From assembly GCA_017450435.1 (NCBI GenBank), contig JAFSTO010000025.1, positions 1-53,346 of the forward strand: a stretch of DNA of 53,346 nt, read 5' to 3'. Shown piece by piece: positions 25,614 to 34,976 of this stretch (the first letter of the stretch is position 1; every line of letters starts with the position of its first letter). The stretch is from Paludibacteraceae bacterium. GTDB lineage: Bacteria; Bacteroidota; Bacteroidia; Bacteroidales; Paludibacteraceae. A program made the translations under genes and the position numbers. The notes beneath the pieces were generated by a model. The model had not been told where the DNA came from. It saw only the letters and a program-made list of their open reading frames with translations, and did no database searches.

Positions 25614-26402
25614 TTATCTTCGTAGCATGTCCTTCAACCGGATGTTAGGGTTGTGATATTGGTGCAGTTTGAGTGTTGTTTTGCCGGCTATCTCCACTGC
25701 TTGTTGCGGGCAGAAATGTACGCAGGCAAGGCATTGTACGCACTTGTCGCCGATGAGGGCAATGCTGTTCTCTCTGTTGTTGCTGTTTGTCGTCTGCGGT
25801 ATAAGGGTGATGTTCGCCTGTGGGCACACTCTCAAGCATGTGCCGCAGCCGATACATTTGTCGGGATTAACCGCCGGTTGCAGTAGCGGCAGTGTCTTGC
25901 GGCGGATGGCAGGTAGTGCGCAGAGCCAACCGGCTATACCATGGTTGCCGTAGTGGTTGGCACGCCGACGGGCGTTAATGTCATCGGCTATTGTTGTAAT
26001 GCGGTTCTTGTACTTCTCGAATTTCCAAACCTGAGCGTTAGGGTCGCGGCCGAAACCAATGGCGCTACAATCAGGCACACGCACCTTATGGCAGTAGTCA
26101 ACTTTTACGCACTTGCGCTTTAGTATCTGTCTTACCGCCCAAACAGCGTCACCTGTTTGTGCTCCGCAAGGTATGACAATATACACGTACGCATTTGTGG
26201 GTAGCACCAGTTGTTGAGAGAGCGTCAATACCGCCTGCGGAGGATTGAAATAATAGGTAGGGTAAACCATGCCGATAACGTCCTCTTTCGTTAAGTCAGC
26301 ATTCACGGCATCATAGAGCGACATTATACTGTCGTTGGTCTTCTCTGCCAGCTGTTGTGCAACAGAAAGACAGTTGCCTGTTCCGGAAAAATACAAAATC
26401 AT
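25614..26402 (-). CDS. EFR1-family ferredoxin (flavodoxin-like domain + two 4Fe-4S clusters)
   Basis: A 262-aa cytoplasmic electron carrier. The N-terminal flavodoxin-like part has the FMN-phosphate loop YFSGTGN (4-10) and a YPTYYFNPPQAV segment. The C-terminal part holds two ferredoxin motifs, CIGCGTCLRVCP (about 183-194) and CVQCLACVHFCP, each supplying four Cys for a [4Fe-4S] cluster. Such flavodoxin/ferredoxin fusions are common in anaerobic Bacteroidales and Clostridia; specific partners are mostly unknown. It is 13 nt upstream of the methionine-sulfoxide reductase, so a reducing role for that operon is a reasonable but unproven idea. Confidence 0.88.
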   Translation of the reverse strand: MILYFSGTGNCLSVAQQLAEKTNDSIMSLYDAVNADLTKEDVIGMVYPTYYFNPPQAVLTLSQQLVLPTNAYVYIVIPCGAQTGDAVWAVRQILKRKCVKVDYCHKVRVPDCSAIGFGRDPNAQVWKFEKYKNRITTIADDINARRRANHYGNHGIAGWLCALPAIRRKTLPLLQPAVNPDKCIGCGTCLRVCPQANITLIPQTTNSNNRENSIALIGDKCVQCLACVHFCPQQAVEIAGKTTLKLHQYHNPNIRLKDMLRR

Positions 26403-26519
26403 AGGAGCGTCTTGTAACGGGTGAATGAGAGGTCTTTGCTAACAAGGTGAGGGTCAATACATCATTAGAATAAGCGAAGAAATCCCTGTCAGGATTAGCA
26501 TCTGTTCCATTTACCTTTG

Positions 26520-26527
26520 CAAAAGTA
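26520..26527 (-). promoter_or_regulatory. Possible -7 promoter box for the EFR1 ferredoxin operon
   Basis: Minus-strand TACTTTTG about 118 nt upstream of the ferredoxin ATG. The overlapping plus-strand TACCTTTG (26512-26519) makes the site look two-sided, which lowers confidence. Confidence 0.35.
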
Positions 26528-26611
26528 CGAAAATTTATTGAAACAAGCAAGAATATATAAATTTATTTATATATTTGTTGTCCGATTTGGGAATTATTAT
26601 GAAATAAAAAA

Positions 26612-26645
26612 GGCACTTACGGAAGTTATATTTCACGGAAGTGCC
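26612..26645 (-). terminator. Terminator downstream of the PKD lipoprotein gene
   Basis: GGCACTT / AAGTGCC hairpin with imperfect inner pairing, with AAAAAA on the left (a T-run when read on the minus strand), just past the stop at 26652. Confidence 0.55.
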
Positions 26646-26651
26646 CAATGT

Positions 26652-27792
26652 TTATTCCCATCGGAATTTAAGTGTTATTGATGCTGATGTGTTAGAGTAA
26701 ATAGTCGTTTCGGGATAGGTTTGTAATTTAGATGGTAGTATTGATGCAGACCAAAAACCCTTACCACTTGCTTGACTATTTGTCGGATTACCGGTTCCTG
26801 AATACTTATATAATCGTATAACGTATTCGTTATTAATATTTATTTTTTGAGGACTAATTAATGTTTTTTCAAAAGGAAGATTGGCAGCTGACAAAATATA
26901 CCATGCTGTCCAAAAATATGTTGTTTTGGAGAGTACATAATCATCAGTTAGTTGAACTTGATAGTATTTGTTATTAGTCGGAATTTTGGTAATAGTGAAT
27001 CCTGTTATAAAACAGGTTGTAGGTGCCTTTATTTCAACGTTGGTCGAATAAACGTTAGACAAACTTCCGTTTTTTGCAATTAACTTCACCTTAGTAAACA
27101 CCTATTCCATTATATCGGTGCGTAGGATTCTTTTCCGTGGACGTTGACCCGTCCCCAAAGTCCCATTCGTATGAGATAGCATTTGTTGATGTGTTTTTCA
27201 AAATTACCTTTAGCGGATGTGTTGTTGTATATGTGAAGCTTGCTTGCGGCGTTTGTTCTTTTAAGGTAATGCTTTGTGATACATAATTTGATTTCGAGCC
27301 ATTGCTGGCAGTAAGTGTAACTCTAAATACACCATGCGACTTATATGTATGTAATGGATTATTCGCCGTTGAGGTTTGACCATCCCCAAAGTCCCAACTA
27401 TATGAAGTGGCATTGATTGAAGTGTTTTTGAAGGTAACAGAGAGTCCGCTTGTTGTATAGCTGAAGTTAGGTGTCGGTGTGATTTCTGCTTGAGAGATAG
27501 TAATGTTTTGAATGCAAGAGTCGGTTTTAATTATATTTTTGGCGATTAGTACTACTTGCCATGTACCTGATTTTGAATATGTATGTACAGGGTTAGCATC
27601 TGTTGATGTCGTACCGTCTCCAAAGTCCCAAGTGTAGGTTTGTGCGTTCTGTGAGACATTAGTAAAGGAAACAGTGAGTTCTTTTTGTGCAAAAGAAAAT
27701 AATGCTGTCGGTTGTATTTCCTCCGGCTCATTTTCTTTACATGTTGCTAACAAAAGAGGGGTGACTAATAATAGTAAATGTTTTGTTTTCAT
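26652..27792 (-). pseudogene. PKD-domain lipoprotein, split by a frameshift
   Basis: Two frames together encode one protein. From ATG 27792: a lipoprotein signal (MKTKHLLLLVTPLLLATC, C18 as lipid Cys) and three PKD domains, each with the Y-x-W-D-F-G-D-G core (e.g. TYTWDFGDGTTSTDANPVHT). The frame stops at TAA 27091-27093 right after NGIGVY. The other frame continues the third PKD domain exactly (KVKLIAKNGSLSN) and then a C-terminal domain of about 120 residues of unknown type, to 26652. Removing one T in GTTTACTAAGG restores a single protein of about 380 residues. The 149-aa downstream part would otherwise start at a GTG overlapping the stop. Normally a surface lipoprotein with adhesion or scaffold-like domains. 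Confidence 0.8.
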
Positions 27793-27913
27793 GATTAGTG
27801 ATTTAGTGATTTAGTTATTTAATTTATGCTTTGCGCAGCCACGAACAAAGCTATCAATAATTAGTAAGCGTGAGGCTGCTATAGTATTCATTACATTGGT
27901 AGAATGGGTTTTA

Positions 27914-28348
27914 TTATGGAGTGTTCTCAAGATATGTTCTCAGCGGGTTATTTAGGTATTTTGAGTACAGCTCGTATTCTTCCGATGACAGCCATTGATC
28001 GCTCTCTATATCGTACATATACAACACCTCGTTCTCATAATCGTAAACGAAATATTCTGATAAAGGAAACCGCTCTATCAGTTCATAGCATTTGTTGATA
28101 ATCTTTTTGATCTCTTTGTGTGTTGTTATCTCGATAATAGTCAGCGGGTGATACCGTTCGTCAAAAATAACAAGGTCCGGCGCAAGGTCATCCCAATTGT
28201 CTGTAACGGTTGCTTCTGTAATCATAAATAACCCTTGCTCTTTTAATTCTTCAAATGAATAATGATGCAAAAAGTCCATCACTCTTTGGTGTCTCCATTT
28301 CGGTCGCGGACTGCCTACTCCGCGAGAATAATCATCTAAAAGTCCCAT
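27914..28348 (-). CDS. Hypothetical protein with a PD-(D/E)xK / Uma2-like core
   Basis: A 144-aa cytoplasmic protein. The central part resembles the Uma2-type nuclease-like fold: E45 near strand 1, APDLVIFD with P57-D58, then PLTIIEITTHKE with E73 and K78, and the closing EYFVYDYENEVLYMYD strand pair, which parallels the ..Y.v.D....v.vy end of Uma2 proteins. The residue after E73 is I-T instead of x-K, so the canonical ExK is shifted or lost. Uma2 proteins are usually accessory or transposon-associated and have no settled function. Family placement is from pattern only. It is isolated between two minus-strand genes. Confidence 0.5.
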   Translation of the reverse strand: MGLLDDYSRGVGSPRPKWRHQRVMDFLHHYSFEELKEQGLFMITEATVTDNWDDLAPDLVIFDERYHPLTIIEITTHKEIKKIINKCYELIERFPLSEYFVYDYENEVLYMYDIESDQWLSSEEYELYSKYLNNPLRTYLENTP

Positions 28349-28377
28349 AAAATTCTTGTTTAAACGTTATAAAAAAA

Positions 28378-28400
28378 CTCCGTGAAATAAATTCACGGAG
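28378..28400 (-). terminator. Terminator of the two-helix membrane protein gene
   Basis: CTCCGTGAA / TTCACGGAG stem with a 5-nt loop. AAAAAAA on the left gives a T-run on the minus strand. It lies 54 nt beyond the stop of the 28455-29111 gene. Confidence 0.8.
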
Positions 28401-28454
28401 CAAAATTACTGAAAATTTGGCAGTATTCGAAAAGCTCGATTTCGATTGTCGAAC

Positions 28455-29111
28455 TTATCGAAGCTTTTCGAGCTCGGATTCTATATCTGCTTTTGCTTTA
28501 TCCACTTTCCTGGTTGTTGTACTTGGATAAGCCTCATTGAAATGATTGAAGTTAGGCAACTCTTTGTTGGTGACGAAACCAACCCAAGAATACAAGGCGT
28601 AAATGTTTTTGTCACTCAGATAGCCTAAGTCACGCAGTGCAGTGAGATGTTGGCTGACAAGAGCCGTGTTGATTTTATTACTGTCGTTATTGTTAGGAGG
28701 TAAGTCTCTTAGTAACTGACATATACATTCTTCTTGCTGCTTTGTCAGATTGATAAGCGGGGAAACAATATCTTGCGTGTTATTAGTGTTTTTTCGAAGG
28801 TTTGTTTTGCTTAAGATATAGTTCACTTTTTCCTCAAACTCCTGTTCATCATCGCTCTTCACAAAAGGCGACAGAATCAAGCTGACAACAATTGTTAGAA
28901 GGAACAAGCAGAAGACAACAATCCCTGATGTTTTAAAAACACTATGAATGATGGCGTTTGCTTGAGCGGGAAAACTGAACAGGTAGTTTTCCACTAAGCT
29001 CCATATAATCCACAGGAGCAGTATCGACAGCAAAACAATGGCAGAAACATTGAGTATTTGTTTTGTTATAATATCCGCTTTGGTGAGTTTTTGTGTTGTA
29101 GTAGGATGCAT
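28455..29111 (-). CDS. Membrane protein of unknown function with two N-terminal helices
   Basis: A 218-aa protein with transmembrane helices at about 18-40 and 62-83. A cytoplasmic region follows, rich in charged and polar residues, whose middle (NTALVSQHLTALRDLGYLSD, about 144-163) could fold as a winged helix. The C-terminal 20 residues form a charged helix (KVDKAKADIESELEKLR). No named family is recognised. It lies downstream of frdA on the same strand but behind frdA's terminator, so it is probably a separate unit; no good promoter box was seen. Confidence 0.65.
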   Translation of the reverse strand: MHPTTTQKLTKADIITKQILNVSAIVLLSILLLWIIWSLVENYLFSFPAQANAIIHSVFKTSGIVVFCLFLLTIVVSLILSPFVKSDDEQEFEEKVNYILSKTNLRKNTNNTQDIVSPLINLTKQQEECICQLLRDLPPNNNDSNKINTALVSQHLTALRDLGYLSDKNIYALYSWVGFVTNKELPNFNHFNEAYPSTTTRKVDKAKADIESELEKLR

Positions 29112-29308
29112 AGTTAGTGTTGGTTTTTGTGTAATGTTTATCAGCAGGTATTATTATTTGGCTGCCGTGTTTTCTGATTCAGATTCTGTTTGAATGGTAG
29201 AAATAGAGCATATCTCCTCCGCTCATTTTCAGGATAGTAATCGTTGGAAGCGACGTTAATGTTTTGTCTTTATCCCGTTATGATAATGCAGAAGCACCTT
29301 ATAAAAAT

Positions 29309-29340
29309 TTACGGGGACACAAGCAGTTGTGTCCCCGTAA
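29309..29340 (-). terminator. Terminator of frdA
   Basis: A 14-bp perfect stem TTACGGGGACACAA / TTGTGTCCCCGTAA with loop GCAG, and an A-rich left flank that becomes a T-run on the minus strand. It ends the frdA transcript, so frdB cannot simply be its downstream operon partner. Confidence 0.85.
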
Positions 29341-29353
29341 GAAATAAACATCT

Positions 29354-31648
29354 TTACGACTTGTAGTTACGCGTCTTACGTTCGGTGAACTCGTAGTCAA
29401 GAGGTTCCTTGATGAGTTCCGGCTCTTTGTCCTCGCCCATGTACTTCCAGCATGCCACATACGAGAACTTGTCATCCTGACGCAGAGCCTCGCCTTCTTC
29501 GGTCTGATACTCCTCGCGGAAGTGTCCGCCGCACGACTCCTCACGGTTCAAGGCATCCACTGCCATCAGACGACCTATCTCAATGAAGTCTGCAAGACGA
29601 AGTGCTTTCTCCAATTCGTTGTTCAAACTGTCGGCTGTTCCGGGGATATAGACGTTGGTCCAGAAGTCTTTCTTTATCTCGTCAATCTTGCGGATCGCCT
29701 CCTTCAGGCTCTCTGCAGTACGACCCATACCTACGAAGTCCCACATAACAAGACCAAGGCGTTTGTGAATCGTATCAACCGACTCCTTACCTTGTATCGA
29801 CATCAGGCGTTGAATCTTATCATTGACAGCCTTTTCTGCCTCTGCAAACTCGGGACGGTCGGTGGACATACGCGGCACGCCAATCTGGTCAGCAAGGTAG
29901 TTCTGAATGGTGTATGGCAGTACGAAATAGCCGTCAGCCAAACCTTGCATCAGAGCCGAAGCACCAAGACGGTTAGCACCATGGTCGGAGAAGTTTGCCT
30001 CACCGATGCAGAACAGACCTTTCACTGAAGTCTGCAATTCGTAGTCAACCCATATACCACCCATTGTGTAGTGGATAGCGGGGAAGATCATCATCGGGTT
30101 CTCGTAGGGGTTCTCGTCAACTATCTTCTCGTACATCTGGAAGAGGTTGCCGTATTTCTGTGCGACGACATCCTTACCGAGGCGCTGGATAGCGTCGGAG
30201 AAGTCAAGGAAAACCGCCAGTCCGGTGTTATTCACACCATAACCGGCATCGCAACGTTCTTTGGCAGCACGCGAAGCCACATCACGCGGCACGAGGTTAC
30301 CGAAGGCGGGATAACGGCGCTCCAAATAGTAGTCGCGGTCTTCTTCGGGAATGTCACGACCTTTTATCTCACCGCGCTGTAGGCGCTTTGCGTCTTCAAG
30401 TTTCTTCGGTACCCATATACGTCCGTCGTTACGCAGCGACTCTGACATCAGCGTCAGTTTGGACTGGAAGTCGCCGTGCTTGGGAATACAAGTCGGGTGG
30501 ATTTGTGCGTAGCAGGGGTTAGCGAAGTATGCGCCGTGGCGGTACATCTGCATAGCGGCAGAGCCGTTGCTTGCCATAGCGTTGGTGGAGAGGAAGAAGG
30601 TGTTGCCGTAGCCTCCCGAACCGATAACGACAGCGTGAGCGAAGAAGCGCTCGATGCGGCCGGTAACGAGGTTGCGGGCAATGATACCACGTGCACGAGG
30701 CTCACCGTTCTCGTCTTTTATCATCACGATGTCAAGCATCTCGTGGCGGGTGTACATTTTCACTTTGCCTTTACCAATCTGACGGCTGAGTGCGCTATAT
30801 GCACCAAGCAGCAGTTGCTGACCTGTCTGTCCCTTAGCGTAGAAAGTACGGCTTACCTGTGCGCCGCCGAAAGAGCGATTGTCAAGGAGACCGCCGTATT
30901 CGCGAGCGAAAGGAACGCCTTGTGCCACGCACTGGTCGATGATGTTGTTCGAAACCTCTGCAAGACGATATACATTAGCTTCACGAGCGCGATAGTCGCC
31001 ACCTTTGATAGTGTCGTAGTAGAGACGATAGACCGAGTCACCATCGTTCTGATAGTTTTTTGCAGCGTTGATACCGCCTTGTGCAGCGATAGAGTGCGCA
31101 CGACGGGGCGAGTCCTGAATGCAGAAATTGAGCACATTGAAGCCCATCTCTGCGAGCGAAGCGGCAGCCGAAGCACCGGCAAGACCTGTACCTACGACGA
31201 TGATATCGAGTTTGCGCTTGTTGGCAGGGTTGACGAGTTTCTGATGGTCTTTGTAGTTGGTCCACTTCTTCTCCAGCGGTCCTTCGGGAATCTTCGCCAT
31301 CTTAGGAGTGATGACCTTAGCGTTCTTCTCCGACGGTGTTGCCATAGCCTCAGCGGCAGCTTGTGCTGCTTTGCCTGCGGCCTTAGCGGCTTTAGCGGCG
31401 GCAGCTACAGCCTCCTTCACTTCGGCACGCTCTGCCACTTTCTCTGCGCGGGCTTTGAGTTCGTCAGCAGCGTCTTTGGCAGCCTCTGACACTTTCCCGG
31501 CAACCTCTGCGGCTTTCTCTTTAGCAGCGGCAACTGCGGCCTGAACATTAGGATCATTCGCGATGTTTTGAGCTACTTCCTTGGCAGTATCAACTGCTTT
31601 CTCTGCTACTTCTTTAGCAGCGGCAAGGACTTCATCTTTCTTTGCCAT
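29354..31648 (-). CDS. frdA: Fumarate reductase/succinate dehydrogenase flavoprotein subunit with an N-terminal helical extension
   Basis: Catalytic subunit of the fumarate-reducing complex, facing the cytoplasm. From residue 117 ([20 protein letters not shown]; nt 31300) it is a standard FrdA: FAD motif [12 protein letters not shown] (about 151-162), the FAD-linking His region [14 protein letters not shown] (from H185), and the active-site [12 protein letters not shown] block. Before this lies an open frame of 116 codons from ATG 31648, extremely rich in Ala, Lys and Glu with a heptad-like amphipathic pattern ([20 protein letters not shown]...). It resembles LEA or apolipoprotein helices. 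Its biased composition indicates real coding sequence, but an internal start at 31300 would give the usual size. frdC and frdB are displaced 3.3 kb upstream and 6.6 kb downstream. Confidence 0.95.
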   Translation of the reverse strand: MAKKDEVLAAAKEVAEKAVDTAKEVAQNIANDPNVQAAVAAAKEKAAEVAGKVSEAAKDAADELKARAEKVAERAEVKEAVAAAAKAAKAAGKAAQAAAEAMATPSEKNAKVITPKMAKIPEGPLEKKWTNYKDHQKLVNPANKRKLDIIVVGTGLAGASAAASLAEMGFNVLNFCIQDSPRRAHSIAAQGGINAAKNYQNDGDSVYRLYYDTIKGGDYRAREANVYRLAEVSNNIIDQCVAQGVPFAREYGGLLDNRSFGGAQVSRTFYAKGQTGQQLLLGAYSALSRQIGKGKVKMYTRHEMLDIVMIKDENGEPRARGIIARNLVTGRIERFFAHAVVIGSGGYGNTFFLSTNAMASNGSAAMQMYRHGAYFANPCYAQIHPTCIPKHGDFQSKLTLMSESLRNDGRIWVPKKLEDAKRLQRGEIKGRDIPEEDRDYYLERRYPAFGNLVPRDVASRAAKERCDAGYGVNNTGLAVFLDFSDAIQRLGKDVVAQKYGNLFQMYEKIVDENPYENPMMIFPAIHYTMGGIWVDYELQTSVKGLFCIGEANFSDHGANRLGASALMQGLADGYFVLPYTIQNYLADQIGVPRMSTDRPEFAEAEKAVNDKIQRLMSIQGKESVDTIHKRLGLVMWDFVGMGRTAESLKEAIRKIDEIKKDFWTNVYIPGTADSLNNELEKALRLADFIEIGRLMAVDALNREESCGGHFREEYQTEEGEALRQDDKFSYVACWKYMGEDKEPELIKEPLDYEFTERKTRNYKS

Positions 31649-31716
31649 AATTGATAGAATTTATGTGTTTTATATATTTAATTATCCAATTAGTATATAC
31701 TTATTTACGGCAGTGT

Positions 31717-33375
31717 TTAGAAATCGGGAACCTGCAACCCTTCTATTGTATATAATCGTCCATCCGGAAGGCGAATGAACATTCGATTGTTAATCATTAC
31801 TTTGTCTGCCTTTGTGATAGATGGTGTGCGTGGGTTGTTAAGGTCGGTTGTTGTCGAAGGTGCGAAGATGGGTTCGAAAACGGCATCTTGGTTCACCTGA
31901 ATGTGTCGAGGATTGGTCCGGTCGCCATCGCTCCACTGCGCAAATGTCATTCCGTCGTCGGGGGTGGCGGTGAGTGTCACCCACTCGTCGCAGGCATAAC
32001 TGCCTGCACCGGAGACTGTTCCGCCTTCTGCGCCGGCGACCGTGATAGTGGGGCGTTCTTTTCGGAACTTATATGCCGCCCAACTGTTGTCAGCAGCGTA
32101 TGCCAGTGAGTCCACTGAACAGCCAATCAGCACATTATACCGGGAATAGAGACCGGTATAGTTATACTGATACCATCTATAGAAGCATTGCGCACCCAAT
32201 TGGGGAGGAGTGGCAGCATCAGAGATGATGGTGCGCAGCGAGTCGCAGTCATAAAACGCCATTTTTCCCACTTGCTCACACCCCTCCGGCAGTCGTATCG
32301 TTTGCACATTGGGGAGGTGGAAGAAGCCGCCTTCCTCAATTGTGCGGAGCGAGTCGGACAGTGTGACGGAACTAAGTCCCAGACAACCGGAGAAGGCATA
32401 CTTGCCGATTGTGCGCGTTGTGTCCGGCAACACAAGGTCGGTCACACGTTGACCGTCAACATATAAATAATTATTGTATAGCGGACTGGCCTCATCATGC
32501 TCGCAAGTGATGGCTGCATAGGCAGCAAGGTCTTCCACGTGTATCTGTATGCTGTCGGTGCCGGAAAAGCCGATTAGTCCCACATATCGGAGCGTACGGG
32601 GGATAGTTAACTCTTTGATTCCCCTTAAAGCCTGCAGACCGCCGGTCATGATGCTGTCAAGCATAGGCGGTAACTCCAGTTCCGTCAGGAGCGGGCAGGC
32701 ACGGAAAGCATACTCGCCAATCACACGAACCGATTGACCCATACGCACATAGCGGAGCGAATCCATCTGGTAGCATAGATTGTTAGGCACGAAGAGGACA
32801 GAGTCACCGATGAACAAGCTATCAATGTGCGTGCTCCATTTGGCAGTCGAACCGTTATATCCCAATGCGGAAGCCGACCAGCCTCCTCGGCAGTTCTTGG
32901 CGTTGAAGTGTACGACCTTCAGTTTGCCGGCGTTCGCAAAGAGTCCGTTCGGCACGGATTGTACATCTTCGCCGAAAACGACTTCGCGCAAGTTTAACGG
33001 GTTTAGCCAATTGCTTTTGATGGTGCATTGAATAGCATTATAGTATATTTTCGTGAGACTATGGCATCCTTCAAATGCTCGCTCGCCTATTTGGGTAATA
33101 GTTGTAGGTATAACCACGGATTCCACATCACTATATCTCAGTGCCCAATCACCGATTTCGGTAACTGTATATAGCACGTTGTTATGTGTTATCTGCTCAG
33201 GTATAACGACATGACCGACATACGCCGAAGTATTCAGATAGTTCTTCTGAGTGACAATTGCTGTTTGGGTAGAACTATTGAGGTTATAATAAATGCCATC
33301 AATCTCTACGTCATAGGCGAGTGCCAAGAGATTGGCACCCAAGCAGAGACATAGTATGATAAATCTATTCTTCAT
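31717..33375 (-). CDS. BspA-like leucine-rich-repeat secreted protein with conserved tail
   Basis: A 552-aa exported protein. The frame opens at 33417, overlapping rmuC, but the ATG at 33375 gives a proper signal peptide (MKNRFIILCLCLGANLLALA). Residues about 50-400 are BspA/LRR_5-type repeats (VTEIGDWALRYSDVESVVIP, ITQIGERAFEGCHSLTKIYY). These are followed by a divergent InlB-like repeat (about 435-500: GGTVSGAGSYACDEWVTLTA...FAQWSDGD) and the shared tail (KVMINNRMFIRLPDGRLYTI). BspA-type proteins mediate host or bacterial adhesion. The gene lies between rmuC and frdA on the same strand, inside the otherwise conserved frd locus. Confidence 0.85.
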   Translation of the reverse strand: MKNRFIILCLCLGANLLALAYDVEIDGIYYNLNSSTQTAIVTQKNYLNTSAYVGHVVIPEQITHNNVLYTVTEIGDWALRYSDVESVVIPTTITQIGERAFEGCHSLTKIYYNAIQCTIKSNWLNPLNLREVVFGEDVQSVPNGLFANAGKLKVVHFNAKNCRGGWSASALGYNGSTAKWSTHIDSLFIGDSVLFVPNNLCYQMDSLRYVRMGQSVRVIGEYAFRACPLLTELELPPMLDSIMTGGLQALRGIKELTIPRTLRYVGLIGFSGTDSIQIHVEDLAAYAAITCEHDEASPLYNNYLYVDGQRVTDLVLPDTTRTIGKYAFSGCLGLSSVTLSDSLRTIEEGGFFHLPNVQTIRLPEGCEQVGKMAFYDCDSLRTIISDAATPPQLGAQCFYRWYQYNYTGLYSRYNVLIGCSVDSLAYAADNSWAAYKFRKERPTITVAGAEGGTVSGAGSYACDEWVTLTATPDDGMTFAQWSDGDRTNPRHIQVNQDAVFEPIFAPSTTTDLNNPRTPSITKADKVMINNRMFIRLPDGRLYTIEGLQVPDF

Positions 33376-33413
33376 TGTCTTATCCTTTTTTTGGAGGGGC
33401 GGGGTGGTATTAC

Positions 33414-34916
33414 TCAATCTGTTTCAGACACTATGTCCGCGGTCGGGGCTTCGGTTGCCGGCTCGGGCAGGGCGGCTATATCGTCGATGTCGGTGAGAGC
33501 GGGTAGCGGGTGTTTGCCGCTCATCTTGACGCCAAGGCGGTTCATGTTGCGGGCGGCAACAATGATACTCTGTCCGTGGTCCTCCAGTTTGTCGGAGCAA
33601 CTGTTGTACGACTCCTTTGCTTTGTCGAGTGCGACGCCGACCTTTTTGAACCGCTCGTAGAATTCTCCGACCCGTTCTACCAGAATCTCCGCTTGTTTGA
33701 AGACCTCTTGATAGCGCTCGAGTTGAGTGTAGGTGGTCCAGGTCATCTTGACGATGCTCAGTGCGGCAAACAGTGTCTGTTCGTCAGCGATATAGACTCC
33801 TCTGTCCATGGCTCGCTGCCATAGGTCAGGCTGTTGCTGCAGAGCCGTCCAGAGAGCACCGGTGATGGGGACGAACATGATGACGAAACTCATCGTCTTG
33901 CCTGACTGCAAATAGGAAGCGTAGTCTTTCTCCGCCAATTCGCGGACATGACTCTCCATACTTTGTACGTGGCGCTTGAGGCACTCATGCTGCTCCTCAG
34001 TCGTGGTGGCGTTGCAGTAGTCCTTAAAGGCTGTGAGGCTGACCTTGGCATCAATGACAACATCCCGCTTGGTATCAAGATGAAGGATAAAATCAGGCCG
34101 AAAGTCACGAAGTTTACCCAAGTTGTCGGTGTATTTGATATTAACCTGCGTCTCGTATTCGATACCACGTCTGAGCCCCTCGTGTTTGAGCAGTTCCTCA
34201 CATTCCCGCTCGCCCCAATTGCCCTGATACTTAGCGTCGTGTGTGAGGGCGCGTGCCAGTTCGTCAGCCGATTGGGCAGTGAGGGTGGTCTGCCTGAGCA
34301 GGTTTTCTATCTCTTTCTCCATTGCTGTCTTCAGCTCCGTTTGGGAGACGCGGCTGTCGGTCATGGACTTCTGCATCTGCGAGAGTTGTTCGCGAAGCGG
34401 GGAAAGGATAGTGTCTATGGATTTCTGACTGGTTTCGGAGAACTCAGACTGCCGTTGACGAAGCATCTCGTCGGTGGCATCGGTGGTGAGTTTCTTGAGG
34501 TTGAGAAAGGCTTCGGTGAAATGTTCGCGAAGGGTCTTGAGACTGTTGTCGGCATTCTCCTTCTGCTGCCCGATGAGCCGGTCATAATGTTTTTTCTGCT
34601 GCTCACGCTCTTCCTGCACGCGTCGGTCGGCTTCTTCCTTGACTTGTTTCAGCGATGCTGAATAGTCTTCTTTAGCTTGTTTCAGCGACTCTGCCGCTTC
34701 TGCCTTGACCTCTAAAAGACGCTGTGCTGACTCTTGCCTGATGCGCTCATTCTCTTCAACGGAATGCCTAAGGTCGCTTTGCAGTTCGGTCACCTTGGTG
34801 CGTAGTGACGTCAGCTCCGCACTCCCATCACTATTATGTGAACGAAGAATAACCCACACCAGTGCTACAAGTGCGCTTAGGGTTGTGACGGATAGTATGA
34901 TGATTGCTATTTGCAT
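33414..34916 (-). CDS. rmuC: DNA recombination protein RmuC
   Basis: A 500-aa protein from the ATG at 34916. The frame can extend to 34964, but MQIAIIILSVTTLSALVALV, a membrane-anchor helix, is the expected N-terminus. It is followed by a long coiled coil (about 30-200, rich in E/K/Q) and the RmuC nuclease-like core. Core signatures are WGERECEELLKHEGL, a PDF(I/V)-type strand (DFRPDFILHLDTKRDVVIDAKVSL split across the core, with D..DAK), and FVPITGALW. RmuC limits inversions and rearrangements in E. coli and has a PD-(D/E)xK-like core; its precise activity is unsettled. It is 60 nt downstream of frdC. Confidence 0.92.
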   Translation of the reverse strand: MQIAIIILSVTTLSALVALVWVILRSHNSDGSAELTSLRTKVTELQSDLRHSVEENERIRQESAQRLLEVKAEAAESLKQAKEDYSASLKQVKEEADRRVQEEREQQKKHYDRLIGQQKENADNSLKTLREHFTEAFLNLKKLTTDATDEMLRQRQSEFSETSQKSIDTILSPLREQLSQMQKSMTDSRVSQTELKTAMEKEIENLLRQTTLTAQSADELARALTHDAKYQGNWGERECEELLKHEGLRRGIEYETQVNIKYTDNLGKLRDFRPDFILHLDTKRDVVIDAKVSLTAFKDYCNATTTEEQHECLKRHVQSMESHVRELAEKDYASYLQSGKTMSFVIMFVPITGALWTALQQQPDLWQRAMDRGVYIADEQTLFAALSIVKMTWTTYTQLERYQEVFKQAEILVERVGEFYERFKKVGVALDKAKESYNSCSDKLEDHGQSIIVAARNMNRLGVKMSGKHPLPALTDIDDIAALPEPATEAPTADIVSETD

Positions 34917-34976
34917 TGAGTCTGCCGATATGACATTTGAGAGCTGACGTTGCTCAACTCTCAACAGTTGACGTTG

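Noticed and set aside
26454-26510. 18-codon small frame (MEQMLILTGISSLILMMY) before the EFR1 ferredoxin
   Set aside because: Almost no leader after the proposed promoter, no visible ribosome site and no conservation evidence; likely chance.
30476-31489. 337-codon plus-strand frame opposite frdA
   Set aside because: Antisense shadow of frdA; the open frame results from its Ala/Lys/Glu-rich codons.
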